64,000 nucleotides of DNA from VRUE01 sp963702175 (GTDB lineage: Bacteria > Actinomycetota > Thermoleophilia > Solirubrobacterales > 70-9), in NCBI GenBank assembly GCA_963702175.1, contig OY969721.1, forward strand, positions 2,170,001 through 2,234,000, given 5' to 3'. Of the stretch, positions 33,396 through 41,210 are shown one piece after another (the first letter of the stretch is position 1; each line of letters begins with the position of its first letter). The notes under the pieces are model-generated. The model saw only the letters and a list, made by a program, of their open reading frames with translations. It ran no database searches and was not told where the DNA came from. A program made the translations under genes and the position numbers.

Positions 33396-36187
33396 AGCGC
33401 CTCGCGATCTCCCTGGCTAGCGCGGCGCTGCTCGCGCTGCTCACCGTCACGCCTGCCAGCGCCGACTTCGGCCTCTCCAACCTCGAAGTCACCTTCACCA
33501 AAGCAGACGGCACCACCGCCCGCCAGGCCGGTTCGCACCCCTTCGTGCTCACCAACGCCTTCGACGTCAACACCAGAATTGGTCCCAAAGGCGGTCCCAT
33601 CGTCGAGGGAGCGATCCGCAACCTCGACATCGTGATGCCCGCTGGCTTCGTCGGTCGCCCGAGCGCGGTTCCTTACTGCGAGACGCTCGACTTCCTCGGC
33701 GAAGAAATCAAAAATCATCCCACCTGCTCGGACTCGACAGCGCTAGGGGTTCTCACTGTCGAGATCGGTGAAGGACGGCCTGAAACCGGCGAAGAAACCG
33801 TCGCCATTTACAACCTGCGCCCCTCGCCGGGCACCGCAGCCAAGCTCGGCTTCATCGTCGCCGAGCTGCCAGTGACCCTCAACGTCACCGTCGCCCCCAC
33901 CCACCCCTACAACGTCGTCGCCTCTCTTCGCAGCACCTCCCAGATCAGCGAAGTGCTCTCCTCGCGGGCGATGCTCTGGGCCAATCCCGCGGATCCTGCC
34001 CATGACTCCGAGCGGGGTCGCTGCGCCTACGACAACGTCGCGGGCAACTGCTCGGCCGGAATCTCCGTCCGGCCCTTCCTCACCGTGCCGCGCAGCTGCT
34101 CCGGACCGCTCCTCACCGCATTCGAGGCGCTCTCTTGGTGGAGCGGCGATCCCGTCGACCCCGGCCCCCCGGCCGCTTTCAGTGAGATCACCGAAAGCGC
34201 CGGCCTGATCGGCTGCTCCAAACTCGGCTTCGCCCCGACGATCAAAGCGCAGCCGACGTCGATTGCCGCCCAGAGCCCAAGCGGCCTCGACTTCTCCCTC
34301 GACGTCGCCGATGAGGGCCTCAGCAACCCCGAAGGACTGGCCCACTCAGACATAAAAGAAGCAGTGGTCACCCTGCCCGAGGGCTTCTCGGTCAACCCCG
34401 CGATCGCCGAGGGGCTCGAGGTCTGCACCGAAGCCCAGCTCGACAAAGAGACGGCCTTCTCAGACCTCGGCGCCGGCTGCCCCAACGCCTCGAAGATCGG
34501 CACGGTCGAAGTGGAAACTCCACTGCTGGACGAAAACGTCAACGGCTCGCTCTTCCAGGCTGCCCCCTACGAGAACCCCTTCGGCTCCCTGATCGCCCTC
34601 TACATCGTGATCAAGAACCCGAACCTGGGGATCGTCGTCAAGCAGCCTCTGCGGGTGATCCCAGATCCCGAGACCGGCCAGCTGACCACGGTCGCCGAAG
34701 ACCTGCCGCAGCTGCCCTTCAGCCACTTCCGCTTGCACTTCCGCGAGGGCGCGAGGAGCCCCCTGGCTACGCCTCCGGCCTGCGGCAAATACGAGGTGCA
34801 AGCCGAGCTCACCCCCTCCTCGGGAGGAGCGCCGATCACCACCACCTCGGCCTTCGAGATCGTCACCGGCCCTGGTGGAGGCCCTTGCCCAGCGGCCGGC
34901 CTGCCACCCTTCAAACCAGGGCTGATCGCCGGCACGATCAACAACCGAGCGGGCGGCTACTCGCCCTTCAACCTGCGCCTCTTCCGCTCCGACTCCGAAC
35001 AGGAGTTCACCCGCTTCTCGATCAAGCTTCCCCCGGGCATCGTCGGCAAGCTGGCCGGCATCCCCTACTGCCCAGATGCGGCGATCGAAGCCGCGAAGCT
35101 GAAGACGGGCACCGAAGAGGAGCAGAGCCCCTCCTGCCCGGCCGCATCCTTGGTCGGCCGCACCCTGGTCGGTGCCGGGGTCGGTCCATCGCCGGCATAT
35201 GCCCCCGGCAAGGTCTACCTAGCCGGTCCCTATAACGGCTCCGCTCTCAGCATCGCCGCGATCACATCGGCCAAGGTCGGCCCCTTCGATCTCGGCACCG
35301 TAGTGGTCCGCGAGGGCTTCAAGATCGACCGCACCACCGCGGAAGTCTTCGTCGACGCCACCGGATCTGACCCGATCCCCCACATCATCGACGGGATCAC
35401 GGTCCATGCCCGCGACATCCGCGCCTACGCCGATCGGCCAAGCTTCGTCCTCAACCCGACCAGCTGCGAGAGGACTTCCACGGCAAGCACTGTCCTCGGC
35501 TCGGGCCTTGACTTCTCCTCCGAGGCAGACGACAACCCCGTCGTCGTCTCCACTCCCTTCCAGGCCACAGACTGCGCAGCGCTTTCCTTCAACCCGAAGC
35601 TCGACCTGAGACTGATCGGCGGCACCAAGCGCGGCGCCCACCCGCGCTTCAGAGGAGCGCTTGCGATGAAACGCGGCGAAGCCAACATCTCCTACGCCAG
35701 GGTCACACTTCCCCGTAGCGCCTTCCTCGACCAGTCCCACATCCGCACCGTCTGCACCAGGGTGCAGTACGCGGCCGATCAGTGCCCAGCCGGATCGGTC
35801 TACGGCTACGCCAAGGCGATCACGCCACTGCTCGACACCCCCGTCGAGGGCCCGGTCTATCTGCGCTCCTCCGAGCACCAGCTACCCGACCTCGTCGCGG
35901 CTCTGAGGAATGGCCAGATCCAGATCGACCTGGTCGGCAGGGTCGACTCGCTGAAAGGCAGGATCAGAAACACCTTCGAGACCGCACCAGACGCCCCTGT
36001 CGACAGCTTTGTGTTGACCATGCAGGGCGGCGCAAAGGGGCTGATCATCAACAGCTCCAACCTATGTCGCGGCAGGCACCGCGCGATCGCCGAGTTCGAG
36101 GCTCATAACGGGCGAGCCAAGGATTTCCGCCCCGTGGTCAAGGCCAAGTGCCTGAAGGCCTCGCCGAAGGGCAAACGCCGCCGCTAG
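33392..36187 (+). CDS. Secreted protein with four repeated Cys-containing modules
   Basis: 931 residues; signal peptide MKRLAISLASAALLALLTVTPASA. By eye I see four related modules of about 200 residues, each with a proline/glycine turn (MPAGF, LPEGF, LPPGI, LPRSA), a Cys, then a C-x-x-S-x-x-G motif (CSDSTALG, CPNASKIG, CPAASLVG, CPAGSVYG) and a hydrophobic strand pair. Ends in a basic KGKRRR tail. Function unknown; it is probably a surface protein made together with the NHL protein, whose stop it overlaps. ATG 33392 has an AGGAGG Shine-Dalgarno sequence. Confidence 0.75.
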   Translation: MKRLAISLASAALLALLTVTPASADFGLSNLEVTFTKADGTTARQAGSHPFVLTNAFDVNTRIGPKGGPIVEGAIRNLDIVMPAGFVGRPSAVPYCETLDFLGEEIKNHPTCSDSTALGVLTVEIGEGRPETGEETVAIYNLRPSPGTAAKLGFIVAELPVTLNVTVAPTHPYNVVASLRSTSQISEVLSSRAMLWANPADPAHDSERGRCAYDNVAGNCSAGISVRPFLTVPRSCSGPLLTAFEALSWWSGDPVDPGPPAAFSEITESAGLIGCSKLGFAPTIKAQPTSIAAQSPSGLDFSLDVADEGLSNPEGLAHSDIKEAVVTLPEGFSVNPAIAEGLEVCTEAQLDKETAFSDLGAGCPNASKIGTVEVETPLLDENVNGSLFQAAPYENPFGSLIALYIVIKNPNLGIVVKQPLRVIPDPETGQLTTVAEDLPQLPFSHFRLHFREGARSPLATPPACGKYEVQAELTPSSGGAPITTTSAFEIVTGPGGGPCPAAGLPPFKPGLIAGTINNRAGGYSPFNLRLFRSDSEQEFTRFSIKLPPGIVGKLAGIPYCPDAAIEAAKLKTGTEEEQSPSCPAASLVGRTLVGAGVGPSPAYAPGKVYLAGPYNGSALSIAAITSAKVGPFDLGTVVVREGFKIDRTTAEVFVDATGSDPIPHIIDGITVHARDIRAYADRPSFVLNPTSCERTSTASTVLGSGLDFSSEADDNPVVVSTPFQATDCAALSFNPKLDLRLIGGTKRGAHPRFRGALAMKRGEANISYARVTLPRSAFLDQSHIRTVCTRVQYAADQCPAGSVYGYAKAITPLLDTPVEGPVYLRSSEHQLPDLVAALRNGQIQIDLVGRVDSLKGRIRNTFETAPDAPVDSFVLTMQGGAKGLIINSSNLCRGRHRAIAEFEAHNGRAKDFRPVVKAKCLKASPKGKRRR

Positions 36188-36230
36188 CGCCTCTTCCAGT
36201 CTTCTCCCAAACCAGTCAACCAGAGTCAGC

Positions 36231-36253
36231 CCTGGTGGCCCAAGGCCACCAGG
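36231..36253 (+). terminator. Perfect hairpin upstream of the next secreted gene
   Basis: CCTGGTGGCC-CAA-GGCCACCAGG, a 10-bp perfect stem with a three-base loop, two bases before the AAGGAGG Shine-Dalgarno sequence of the GTG 36267 gene. There is no T-tract. It may end the previous transcript or shield the ribosome site. Confidence 0.5.
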
Positions 36254-36266
36254 CAAGGAGGTAGAA

Positions 36267-37415
36267 GTGAAACGCATCAGATATCTGGGGCTTGGCGCCG
36301 CGATGGTGCTTGCCCTGATCGCATTTCCGGCCGGCGCTTCGGCGAGCGGGGGAATCGAAGCGGATTCTTATCCGGCGGAGATTACAGCCGGTCCTACTGT
36401 TGAATCCACCTTCAATAGACTCGGAGAAGCAGGTGTCGTCACTTGTTCGCAAGGCCCTTACTTCTACGGCGATCAACTGACCGGCCCCACCGACACGGCA
36501 GCCATGTCGGTGGACTCGAACTGGATCTGCGGTGAAGGAAAATCGAAACTGGTCGCCAACGGCTGCAAGTTCGAATTTCATCCCGGGTCCGAGAATTCCT
36601 TCGACATTGGCCCTCCTGGTTGTGGGCCGATCACCGGCCTTGCTTTCAGCGGCTCGTGCATTGTGAGCATAGGTGCTCAAGTGGGTATGCCAGCTTCCTT
36701 TGAAAACGTGGTCACCTCAGGGCATGAAAGGATCGCGATCTCAGTTGCTACCAATCTCAAATACGTCCGTGAAACGGGGACGTGCCAGAAAGAAGGTACG
36801 GCGCAGTTCACGGGTCAGTGGGAAGTTGTCGGCGGTGACGGATTCGGCAACCCCGTCGACATCCGCGCCACCGACGCCTTCAACGGCTTCTTCGTCGCCA
36901 ACAACCAGTTCGAAGCCGAAAAATTCCCGATCTCGCTCGCTGGCCAGCAGGAGGCGGGCAATCCGTTCCTGCTCACCCTGAGCGGCGGCAAAATCAGCTG
37001 TGCGACGGCCCAGTTCTCCTCCGAAGCGACGAAAGCGACTTCCTCGCTTTCGGTTGGCGCGACGCTTAGCGGCTGCGCCGTCATCGGAGGGTCGGCTGTG
37101 ACGGTAAACATGCACAGCTGCTACTTCACGCAGAGCGTCTCCAGCTTCCCCTTCGGGAAACTCGGGATCGGCTGCGCCAAAGAAGGGGACTCGATCGAAT
37201 TCATCTGGCCCAACTGCACGGCGACCTTTGCCGCGCAAAGCCCGGTCAATCTGGCCTCCTACCAAAACCTCGGCTCTGGCACTGAGCGCTCGGTGCACGT
37301 CTCAGATAAAGCCGAAGGGCTGAGCTATACCTACGTGGCGGGCATCTGCCAGTTCCTCGGCAAAAAACAGACCAACGGCGCGCTCAGCGTCGGCTACACG
37401 CTGAGCGAAGCCTAA
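36267..37415 (+). CDS. Secreted protein, Thermoleophilia-type, unknown function
   Basis: 382 residues from GTG 36267, with AAGGAGG eight bases upstream. Signal peptide LGLGAAMVLALIAFPAGASA. The mature part is beta-rich with about a dozen Cys (for example SGSCIVSIG, SCATAQFSS, LSGCAVIGG, NCTATFAA), probably disulfide-bonded. No catalytic motif seen. Followed by a strong terminator and by a decayed region that includes a fragment with a similar ending. Confidence 0.7.
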   Translation: MKRIRYLGLGAAMVLALIAFPAGASASGGIEADSYPAEITAGPTVESTFNRLGEAGVVTCSQGPYFYGDQLTGPTDTAAMSVDSNWICGEGKSKLVANGCKFEFHPGSENSFDIGPPGCGPITGLAFSGSCIVSIGAQVGMPASFENVVTSGHERIAISVATNLKYVRETGTCQKEGTAQFTGQWEVVGGDGFGNPVDIRATDAFNGFFVANNQFEAEKFPISLAGQQEAGNPFLLTLSGGKISCATAQFSSEATKATSSLSVGATLSGCAVIGGSAVTVNMHSCYFTQSVSSFPFGKLGIGCAKEGDSIEFIWPNCTATFAAQSPVNLASYQNLGSGTERSVHVSDKAEGLSYTYVAGICQFLGKKQTNGALSVGYTLSEA

Positions 37416-37454
37416 GAACCCCTCGCACCTGAGGGACCAAAGCAGCTAGCAAGG

Positions 37455-37492
37455 GCACCGGGGCCGCGAGAGATCGCGGCTCGGTGCTTTCT
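37455..37492 (+). terminator. Rho-independent terminator after the secreted-protein gene
   Basis: Arms GCACCG..GCCGCGA and TCGCGGC.CGGTGC pair over 13 bases with a small bulge around a GAGA loop, followed by TTTCT. It ends the transcript of the island. Confidence 0.75.
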
Positions 37493-37512
37493 GGCCCTCG
37501 AGCCCGTTGATT

Positions 37513-37580
37513 TCTCAAGGAACAAAGTCGTCCTTTGACAAGAGAAACGCAGCTGTCTACCCTGCAGCCATCGCATCGAG
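37513..37580 (+). repeat. Second copy of the promoter block, TTGACA-17-TACCCT
   Basis: TTGACA 37535-37540, 17-base spacer, TACCCT 37558-37563, then CCATCGCATCG, closely matching 28681-28740. It retains the inverted repeat around the -35 (TCAAGG/CCTTTGA). No intact gene follows for 580 bases, so it may be the relic promoter of a lost gene. On the minus strand 37590-37690 can be read as a coiled-coil-like fragment (MKAALERSAEELRTDRD), perhaps another relic. Confidence 0.65.
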
Positions 37581-37770
37581 ATGCTTTCACGACGCGGTAG
37601 GCGGCGCGGATCTCGCGGTCGCGGTCCGTCCGCAGCTCTTCGGCCGAGCGCTCGAGCGCGGCCTTCATCTCCGCATGCTCCGTCGCGAATGCTCGAGCCG
37701 ACCCTGTGACCTCGGGTGCTTGGCATCTGGGGCGTGCGATTCCCGAATCGTCCGCACACGCGCCGCATAG

Positions 37771-37959
37771 TCTCCAGGCCGGCCTCCGCTCGATCAGGGG
37801 GGTGCCGTAGCGCTGAAAAACGTCGAAGGTGGAATCTCAGGGAGGCTTCAGCTCAAAGGAATCAAATACACGACGAAAAAGGCAGCGGCTTTGGCGCATG
37901 TGCTGATCACACCGGGCGAAGACGGCACGTATACAGGTACGGCCACGCTGTTTGGCTAA
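37771..37959 (+). pseudogene. 3' fragment of a secreted-protein gene
   Basis: An open frame of 62 codons without any start codon, ending at TAA 37957. It reads GRLQLKGIKYTTKKAA and then GEDGTYTGTATLFG, which looks like the C-terminal strand region of the secreted proteins in this island. Probably the remnant of a deleted gene; I cannot prove homology without a search. Confidence 0.4.
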
Positions 37960-37994
37960 ATCACAGTTGTAGCGACATAGCTCCAAGTGGGAAT

Positions 37995-38032
37995 CCCGGG
38001 GGCGGCTCAGAGAGCCGCCCCCGGGCCGCTTT
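37995..38032 (+). terminator. Strong terminator hairpin at the end of the island
   Basis: CCCGGGGGCGGCTC-AGA-GAGCCGCCCCCGGG, a perfect 14-bp stem with a three-base loop, then CCGCTTT. It separates the island from the rpmJ leader and insulates the alpha operon. Confidence 0.8.
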
Positions 38033-38059
38033 GGGCAAGCTCCAGTGGATGCCCCGTCC

Positions 38060-38158
38060 TTGCTATCTTTCTCGGTCGGCCATTGGGCCTTTGCCGTGCC
38101 TGTCCGCCCAGCTCCTAGGGCGTGCGGGAGTCCTGTAGTCGATACGAGATCCGGAGCG
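38060..38158 (+). promoter_or_regulatory. Candidate ribosomal-protein leader, copy 1 (rpmJ-rpsM)
   Basis: Begins with the extended -10-like TTGCTATCTTTC, then CGGTCGGCC, a small hairpin (GGCC-ATTG-GGCC), CGTGCCTGTCCGCCC, and a second hairpin (CCGCCC..GGGCG.GCGG) followed by GAGTCCT. The block at 39052-39142 before rpsK has the same order, with paired changes in the first hairpin. Likely a cis-acting RNA for autoregulation, or a shared promoter plus leader. Confidence 0.6.
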
Positions 38159-38272
38159 ATGAAGGTCCGAGCTTCTGTCAAGCCGATGTGCGAAAAGTGC
38201 AAGATCATTCGCCGCAACGGGGCGGTGCTCGTGATCTGCCAGAACCCGCGCCACAAGCAGCGGCAGGGCTAG
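38159..38272 (+). CDS. rpmJ: 50S ribosomal protein L36, zinc form
   Basis: 37 residues: MKVRASVKPMCEKCKIIRRN followed by GAVLVICQNPRHKQRQG. Zinc ligands C-x2-C-x12-C-x4-H are all present. Its normal neighbour infA is missing. rpsM starts 13 bases downstream. Confidence 0.96.
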   Translation: MKVRASVKPMCEKCKIIRRNGAVLVICQNPRHKQRQG

Positions 38273-38285
38273 GGGAGGGAAGCAG

Positions 38286-38669
38286 ATGGCACGGATCGCA
38301 GGCATCAACATCCCGGTCGGCAAGCGGGTCGAGATCGGCCTCACCTATGTCTTCGGGATCGGCCGCTCGACCGCGCAGGAGATCCTGGCGCAGACGAAAA
38401 TCGACCCCAACACCCTGGTCAAGGACCTGACCGAGGACGAGGTCGTCCGGTTGCGCGAGGCGGTCGAGCAGCGCGAGGTCGAGGGCGACCTGCGGCGCGA
38501 CCGCTCCCAGAACGTCAAACGGCTGATGGAGATCGGCGCCTACCGCGGCCTGCGGCACCGCCGCGGCCTGCCGGTGCGGGGCCAGCGGACCAAGACCAAC
38601 GCGCGCGGCCGCAAGGGCCCGCGCCGCCTCAGCGTCGCCGGCAAGCGCAAGGCGCCTCAGCCTAAGTAG
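38286..38669 (+). CDS. rpsM: 30S ribosomal protein S13
   Basis: 127 residues. MARIAGINIPVGKRVEIGLTY start, helix-two-turn-helix region, and RHRRGLPVRGQRTKTNARGRKGP near the C-terminus. Shine-Dalgarno AGGGAGGGA. In the alpha cluster rpsK usually follows directly; here a DUF2283-like gene and a new leader intervene. Confidence 0.97.
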   Translation: MARIAGINIPVGKRVEIGLTYVFGIGRSTAQEILAQTKIDPNTLVKDLTEDEVVRLREAVEQREVEGDLRRDRSQNVKRLMEIGAYRGLRHRRGLPVRGQRTKTNARGRKGPRRLSVAGKRKAPQPK

Positions 38670-38696
38670 CCCAGCGCTGAGTTGCGCCCCGAGTAG

Positions 38697-38726
38697 TTGG
38701 CCCAGATCGGCAGAAATGCTTACGAT
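38697..38726 (+). promoter_or_regulatory. Promoter TTGGCC-18-TACGAT for the DUF2283-like gene
   Basis: -35-like TTGGCC (38697-38702), 18-base spacer, -10-like TACGAT (38721-38726), then nine bases to ATG 38736. The arms AGATCG/CGATCT of an inverted repeat span the spacer. It suggests that the inserted gene has its own leaderless promoter. Confidence 0.5.
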
Positions 38727-38735
38727 CTGGAGGCC

Positions 38736-39032
38736 ATGATGCGAGCCGACTACGACAGCGAGGGCGACACGATCCAGATCGAACTGGAGGAGGTCCGCCG
38801 GCTCGGGCACGGAGAGGATGTCGAGAACGGCGCGGTCATCGTCAGCATCTACGAAGGTCGCCCGGTGATGGTCGACGTGATCGGCACTCGCAACGGCTTC
38901 GAAGGGCCGCTTCGCGTGGCGGCGGAGCGCTATGAGCTCGACGCCGAAGCGCTGATTGCTGCCGCGAATGCGGCCCTTGCGGCCCCCGACCGGACCGTGA
39001 CGCTGGACGTCGGCATCCGGGCTGCTGCCTGA
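38736..39032 (+). CDS. DUF2283-like small protein inserted in the alpha operon
   Basis: 98 residues from ATG 38736 (ATG 38739 is equally possible, with CTGGAGG just upstream). MMRADYDSEGDTIQIELEEV followed by an acidic strand ENGAVIVSIYEGRPVMVDVIG fits the DUF2283 pattern (YD-x-E-x-D...). The C-terminal half (EGPLRVAAERYELDAEALIA) is helical. Function unknown; small DUF2283 proteins are often carried near toxin-antitoxin or orphan loci. It sits between rpsM and rpsK, which are normally adjacent, and looks like an insertion. Confidence 0.7.
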   Translation: MMRADYDSEGDTIQIELEEVRRLGHGEDVENGAVIVSIYEGRPVMVDVIGTRNGFEGPLRVAAERYELDAEALIAAANAALAAPDRTVTLDVGIRAAA

Positions 39033-39051
39033 GCCCGCGCACGCCTGACCC

Positions 39052-39142
39052 TTGCTATCTTTCCCGGTCGGCCCTGAGGGTCGTTTGATCGTGCCCGTCC
39101 GCCCGTCTCCTGGGGTGAGCGGGAGTCCTTGAGGAGATACGG
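39052..39142 (+). promoter_or_regulatory. Candidate ribosomal-protein leader, copy 2 (rpsK-rpsD-rpoA-rplQ)
   Basis: TTGCTATCTTTCCCGGTCGG, then hairpin GGCCC-TGA-GGGTC, TCGTGCCCGTCCGCCC, hairpin CCGCCC..GGGGTGAGCGG, GAGTCCTTGAGGAG. It aligns with 38060-38158 almost throughout; differences in the first hairpin keep pairing. The GAGGAG near its end is the rpsK Shine-Dalgarno sequence, so folding could mask ribosome access. Confidence 0.6.
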
Positions 39143-39544
39143 ATGGCAGCAGCGAAAAAACCTGCGAAGGGCCGCGCGCGGCGACGCGTCAAGAAGAACG
39201 TCGCCTATGGGCAGGCGCACATCAAGACTTCGTTCAACAACACGATCGTCACCCTCACCGACACCCAGGGCAACGTGATCGCCTGGGAGTCGGCCGGCTC
39301 GGCGGGCTTCAAAGGCTCGCGCAAGTCGACGCCGTTCGCCGCCCAGGTGACCGCCGACGCCGCCGCCAAGAAAGGCATGGAGCACGGCCTGGAAAAGGTC
39401 GAGGTCTTCGCCAAGGGCGCCGGCTCCGGTCGCGAGACCGCGATCCGCTCGCTGCAGGCGGCCGGGCTCGAAGTGACGACGGTCAAGGACGTCTCCCCGC
39501 AGGCCCACAACGGCTGCCGCCCGAAGAAGCGGAGGCGCGTCTAG
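39143..39544 (+). CDS. rpsK: 30S ribosomal protein S11
   Basis: 133 residues; platform protein. Basic N-terminus (AAAKKPAKGRARRRVKKNV), then GQAHIKTSFNNTIVTLTD and the ending VKDVSPQAHNGCRPKKRRRV. Overlaps the rpsD start by one base. Confidence 0.97.
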   Translation: MAAAKKPAKGRARRRVKKNVAYGQAHIKTSFNNTIVTLTDTQGNVIAWESAGSAGFKGSRKSTPFAAQVTADAAAKKGMEHGLEKVEVFAKGAGSGRETAIRSLQAAGLEVTTVKDVSPQAHNGCRPKKRRRV

Positions 39545-40164
39545 TGGCCCGCGATACCTCTCCCCAGTGCAAGCAGTGCCGCCGCGAGGGTCAGAAGCTC
39601 TTCCTCAAGGGCGAGCGCTGCTTCACCGACAAGTGCGGGGTTGAGCGCCGCTCCTACCCGCCCGGGGACCACGGCCGCGGCCGTATGCGCCAGTCCGAGT
39701 ACCGCGTGCAGCTGCGCGAGAAGCAGAAGACGCGCCGCTACTACCAGGTGCTGGAGAAGCAGTTCCGCGCCTACTACGACAAGGCCTCGCGCCAGGACGG
39801 CGTCACCGGCGAGAACCTGCTGCGCCTGCTCGAGTCGCGCTTCGACAACGTGCTCGTGCGCCTCGGCTTCGCCGCCTCACGGCGCCAGGCTCGTCAGTTG
39901 ATCCGCCACGGCCACTGGCTGATCAACGGCCGCCGCGTCGACATCCCCTCCTACCAGGTCCGTCCCGAGGATGTGATCTCGATCAAATCTGGCTCGGCCG
40001 CCAACGACACGATCCGGCGGGCAACCGAACTGGTCTCGACCGTGCCGGCCTGGTTGCAGGCCGACCACGACTCCCTTACCGCCAAGGTCCTGCGCTACCC
40101 GGAGCGCTCCGAGATCTCGGCCCCGGTACAGGAGCAGCTGATCGTCGAGCTGTACTCCAAGTAA
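39544..40164 (+). CDS. rpsD: 30S ribosomal protein S4, zinc form
   Basis: 206 residues from GTG 39544. N-terminal zinc site CKQCRREGQKLFLKGERCFTDKC; central S4 RNA-binding domain (SRFDNVLVRLGFAASRRQARQLIRHGHWLING). S4 is a primary assembly protein and in many bacteria the repressor of this operon, which would fit the leader at 39052-39142. Confidence 0.97.
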   Translation: MARDTSPQCKQCRREGQKLFLKGERCFTDKCGVERRSYPPGDHGRGRMRQSEYRVQLREKQKTRRYYQVLEKQFRAYYDKASRQDGVTGENLLRLLESRFDNVLVRLGFAASRRQARQLIRHGHWLINGRRVDIPSYQVRPEDVISIKSGSAANDTIRRATELVSTVPAWLQADHDSLTAKVLRYPERSEISAPVQEQLIVELYSK

Positions 40165-40200
40165 CCGGCCCCTATTCCGTAACACGCAACGAAGGAATCC

Positions 40201-41181
40201 ATGACCACTGACTTTCAGGTCCCCCGCATCAGCTCAGAGAAGGTGGACGATCGCCGCGGCACCTTCACCATCGAGCCCCTCGACAAGGGGTTTGGCTACA
40301 CCTTCGGCAACAGTCTCCGCCGCGTCCTGCTCTCCTCGCTCGGCGGCGCCGCCATCACCAGCGTCCGCATCGAGGGGGTCGCGCACGAGTTCTCGACCGT
40401 GCCCGGCGTCAAGGAGGACGTCACCGACATCGTCCTCAACCTGAAGGACCTCGTCGTCCGCATGCACACCGACGCGGATGAGGTCGAGGCACCGCTGGTC
40501 GCCACCGGCCCCGGTGAGGTCAAGGCCAAGGACATCGACCTGCCGTCCGGGGTGGAGATCCTCAACCCTGACGCGCCGATCGCGACGCTGGAGAAGAAAA
40601 CCAAGCTCGAGGTCTACCTGACGATTGGCCGCGGTCGGGGCTACTCAGCGGCGGAAGACAACAAGTCGGACGAGCAGCCGATCGGCGTGATCCCGATCGA
40701 CTCGATCTTCTCGCCGATCCGTCGTGCTTCCTACGCGGTCGATTCTGCCCGCGTCGGCCAGCGCACTGACTTCGACAAACTGACCCTCGACCTTGAGACC
40801 GACGGCTCGATCGAGCCGGGGGCGGCGCTGCGCGAAGCCTCCGAGATCCTGATCAAGAGCCTGGCGATCTTCACCGACGCCGACCGGGTCGAGGAACTGA
40901 CCGCGCGTGATCCGGTCGTTTCCCACACCGCTGACGCGGTGGCTGGGCTCGCTGGCGAAGGGATCGCCGAAAGCAACGGGCTCGACGAGATCCTGATCGA
41001 GGAGCTGGAGCTGGGCGTGCGCTCCTACAACTGCCTGAAGCGGGCGGGAGTGCAGACGGTCGGCGACCTGGTGCGGAAGTCCCGCGCCGAGCTGAACGCG
41101 ATCCCCAACTTCGGCCAGAAGTCGATCGAGGAAGTGATCGAAACCCTCCAGTCCCGCGGCCTCGACCTGCAGCCGGACTAG
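40201..41181 (+). CDS. rpoA: RNA polymerase alpha subunit
   Basis: 326 residues. The N-terminal dimerisation domain contains GFGYTFGNSLRRVLLSSLGGAA. The C-terminal domain IEELELGVRSYNCLKRAGVQ contacts DNA and activators. Shine-Dalgarno GAAGGAA is six bases before ATG 40201. Lies between rpsD and rplQ, the normal order. Confidence 0.98.
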   Translation: MTTDFQVPRISSEKVDDRRGTFTIEPLDKGFGYTFGNSLRRVLLSSLGGAAITSVRIEGVAHEFSTVPGVKEDVTDIVLNLKDLVVRMHTDADEVEAPLVATGPGEVKAKDIDLPSGVEILNPDAPIATLEKKTKLEVYLTIGRGRGYSAAEDNKSDEQPIGVIPIDSIFSPIRRASYAVDSARVGQRTDFDKLTLDLETDGSIEPGAALREASEILIKSLAIFTDADRVEELTARDPVVSHTADAVAGLAGEGIAESNGLDEILIEELELGVRSYNCLKRAGVQTVGDLVRKSRAELNAIPNFGQKSIEEVIETLQSRGLDLQPD

Positions 41182-41210
41182 GAGCACGAGGAGCAGGGAG
41201 AGCAGAGCCG

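Noticed and set aside
37384..37668. Minus-strand gene over the 3' end of the secreted protein and the promoter repeat
   Set aside because: Only a short stretch looks protein-like (coiled coil); the rest is antisense to a terminator and promoter block, so it was treated as a possible relic only.
28182..38158. Prophage or integrative element as origin of the map-rpmJ island
   Set aside because: No integrase, tRNA attachment site, phage structural gene or IS was found; the content is secreted proteins only.
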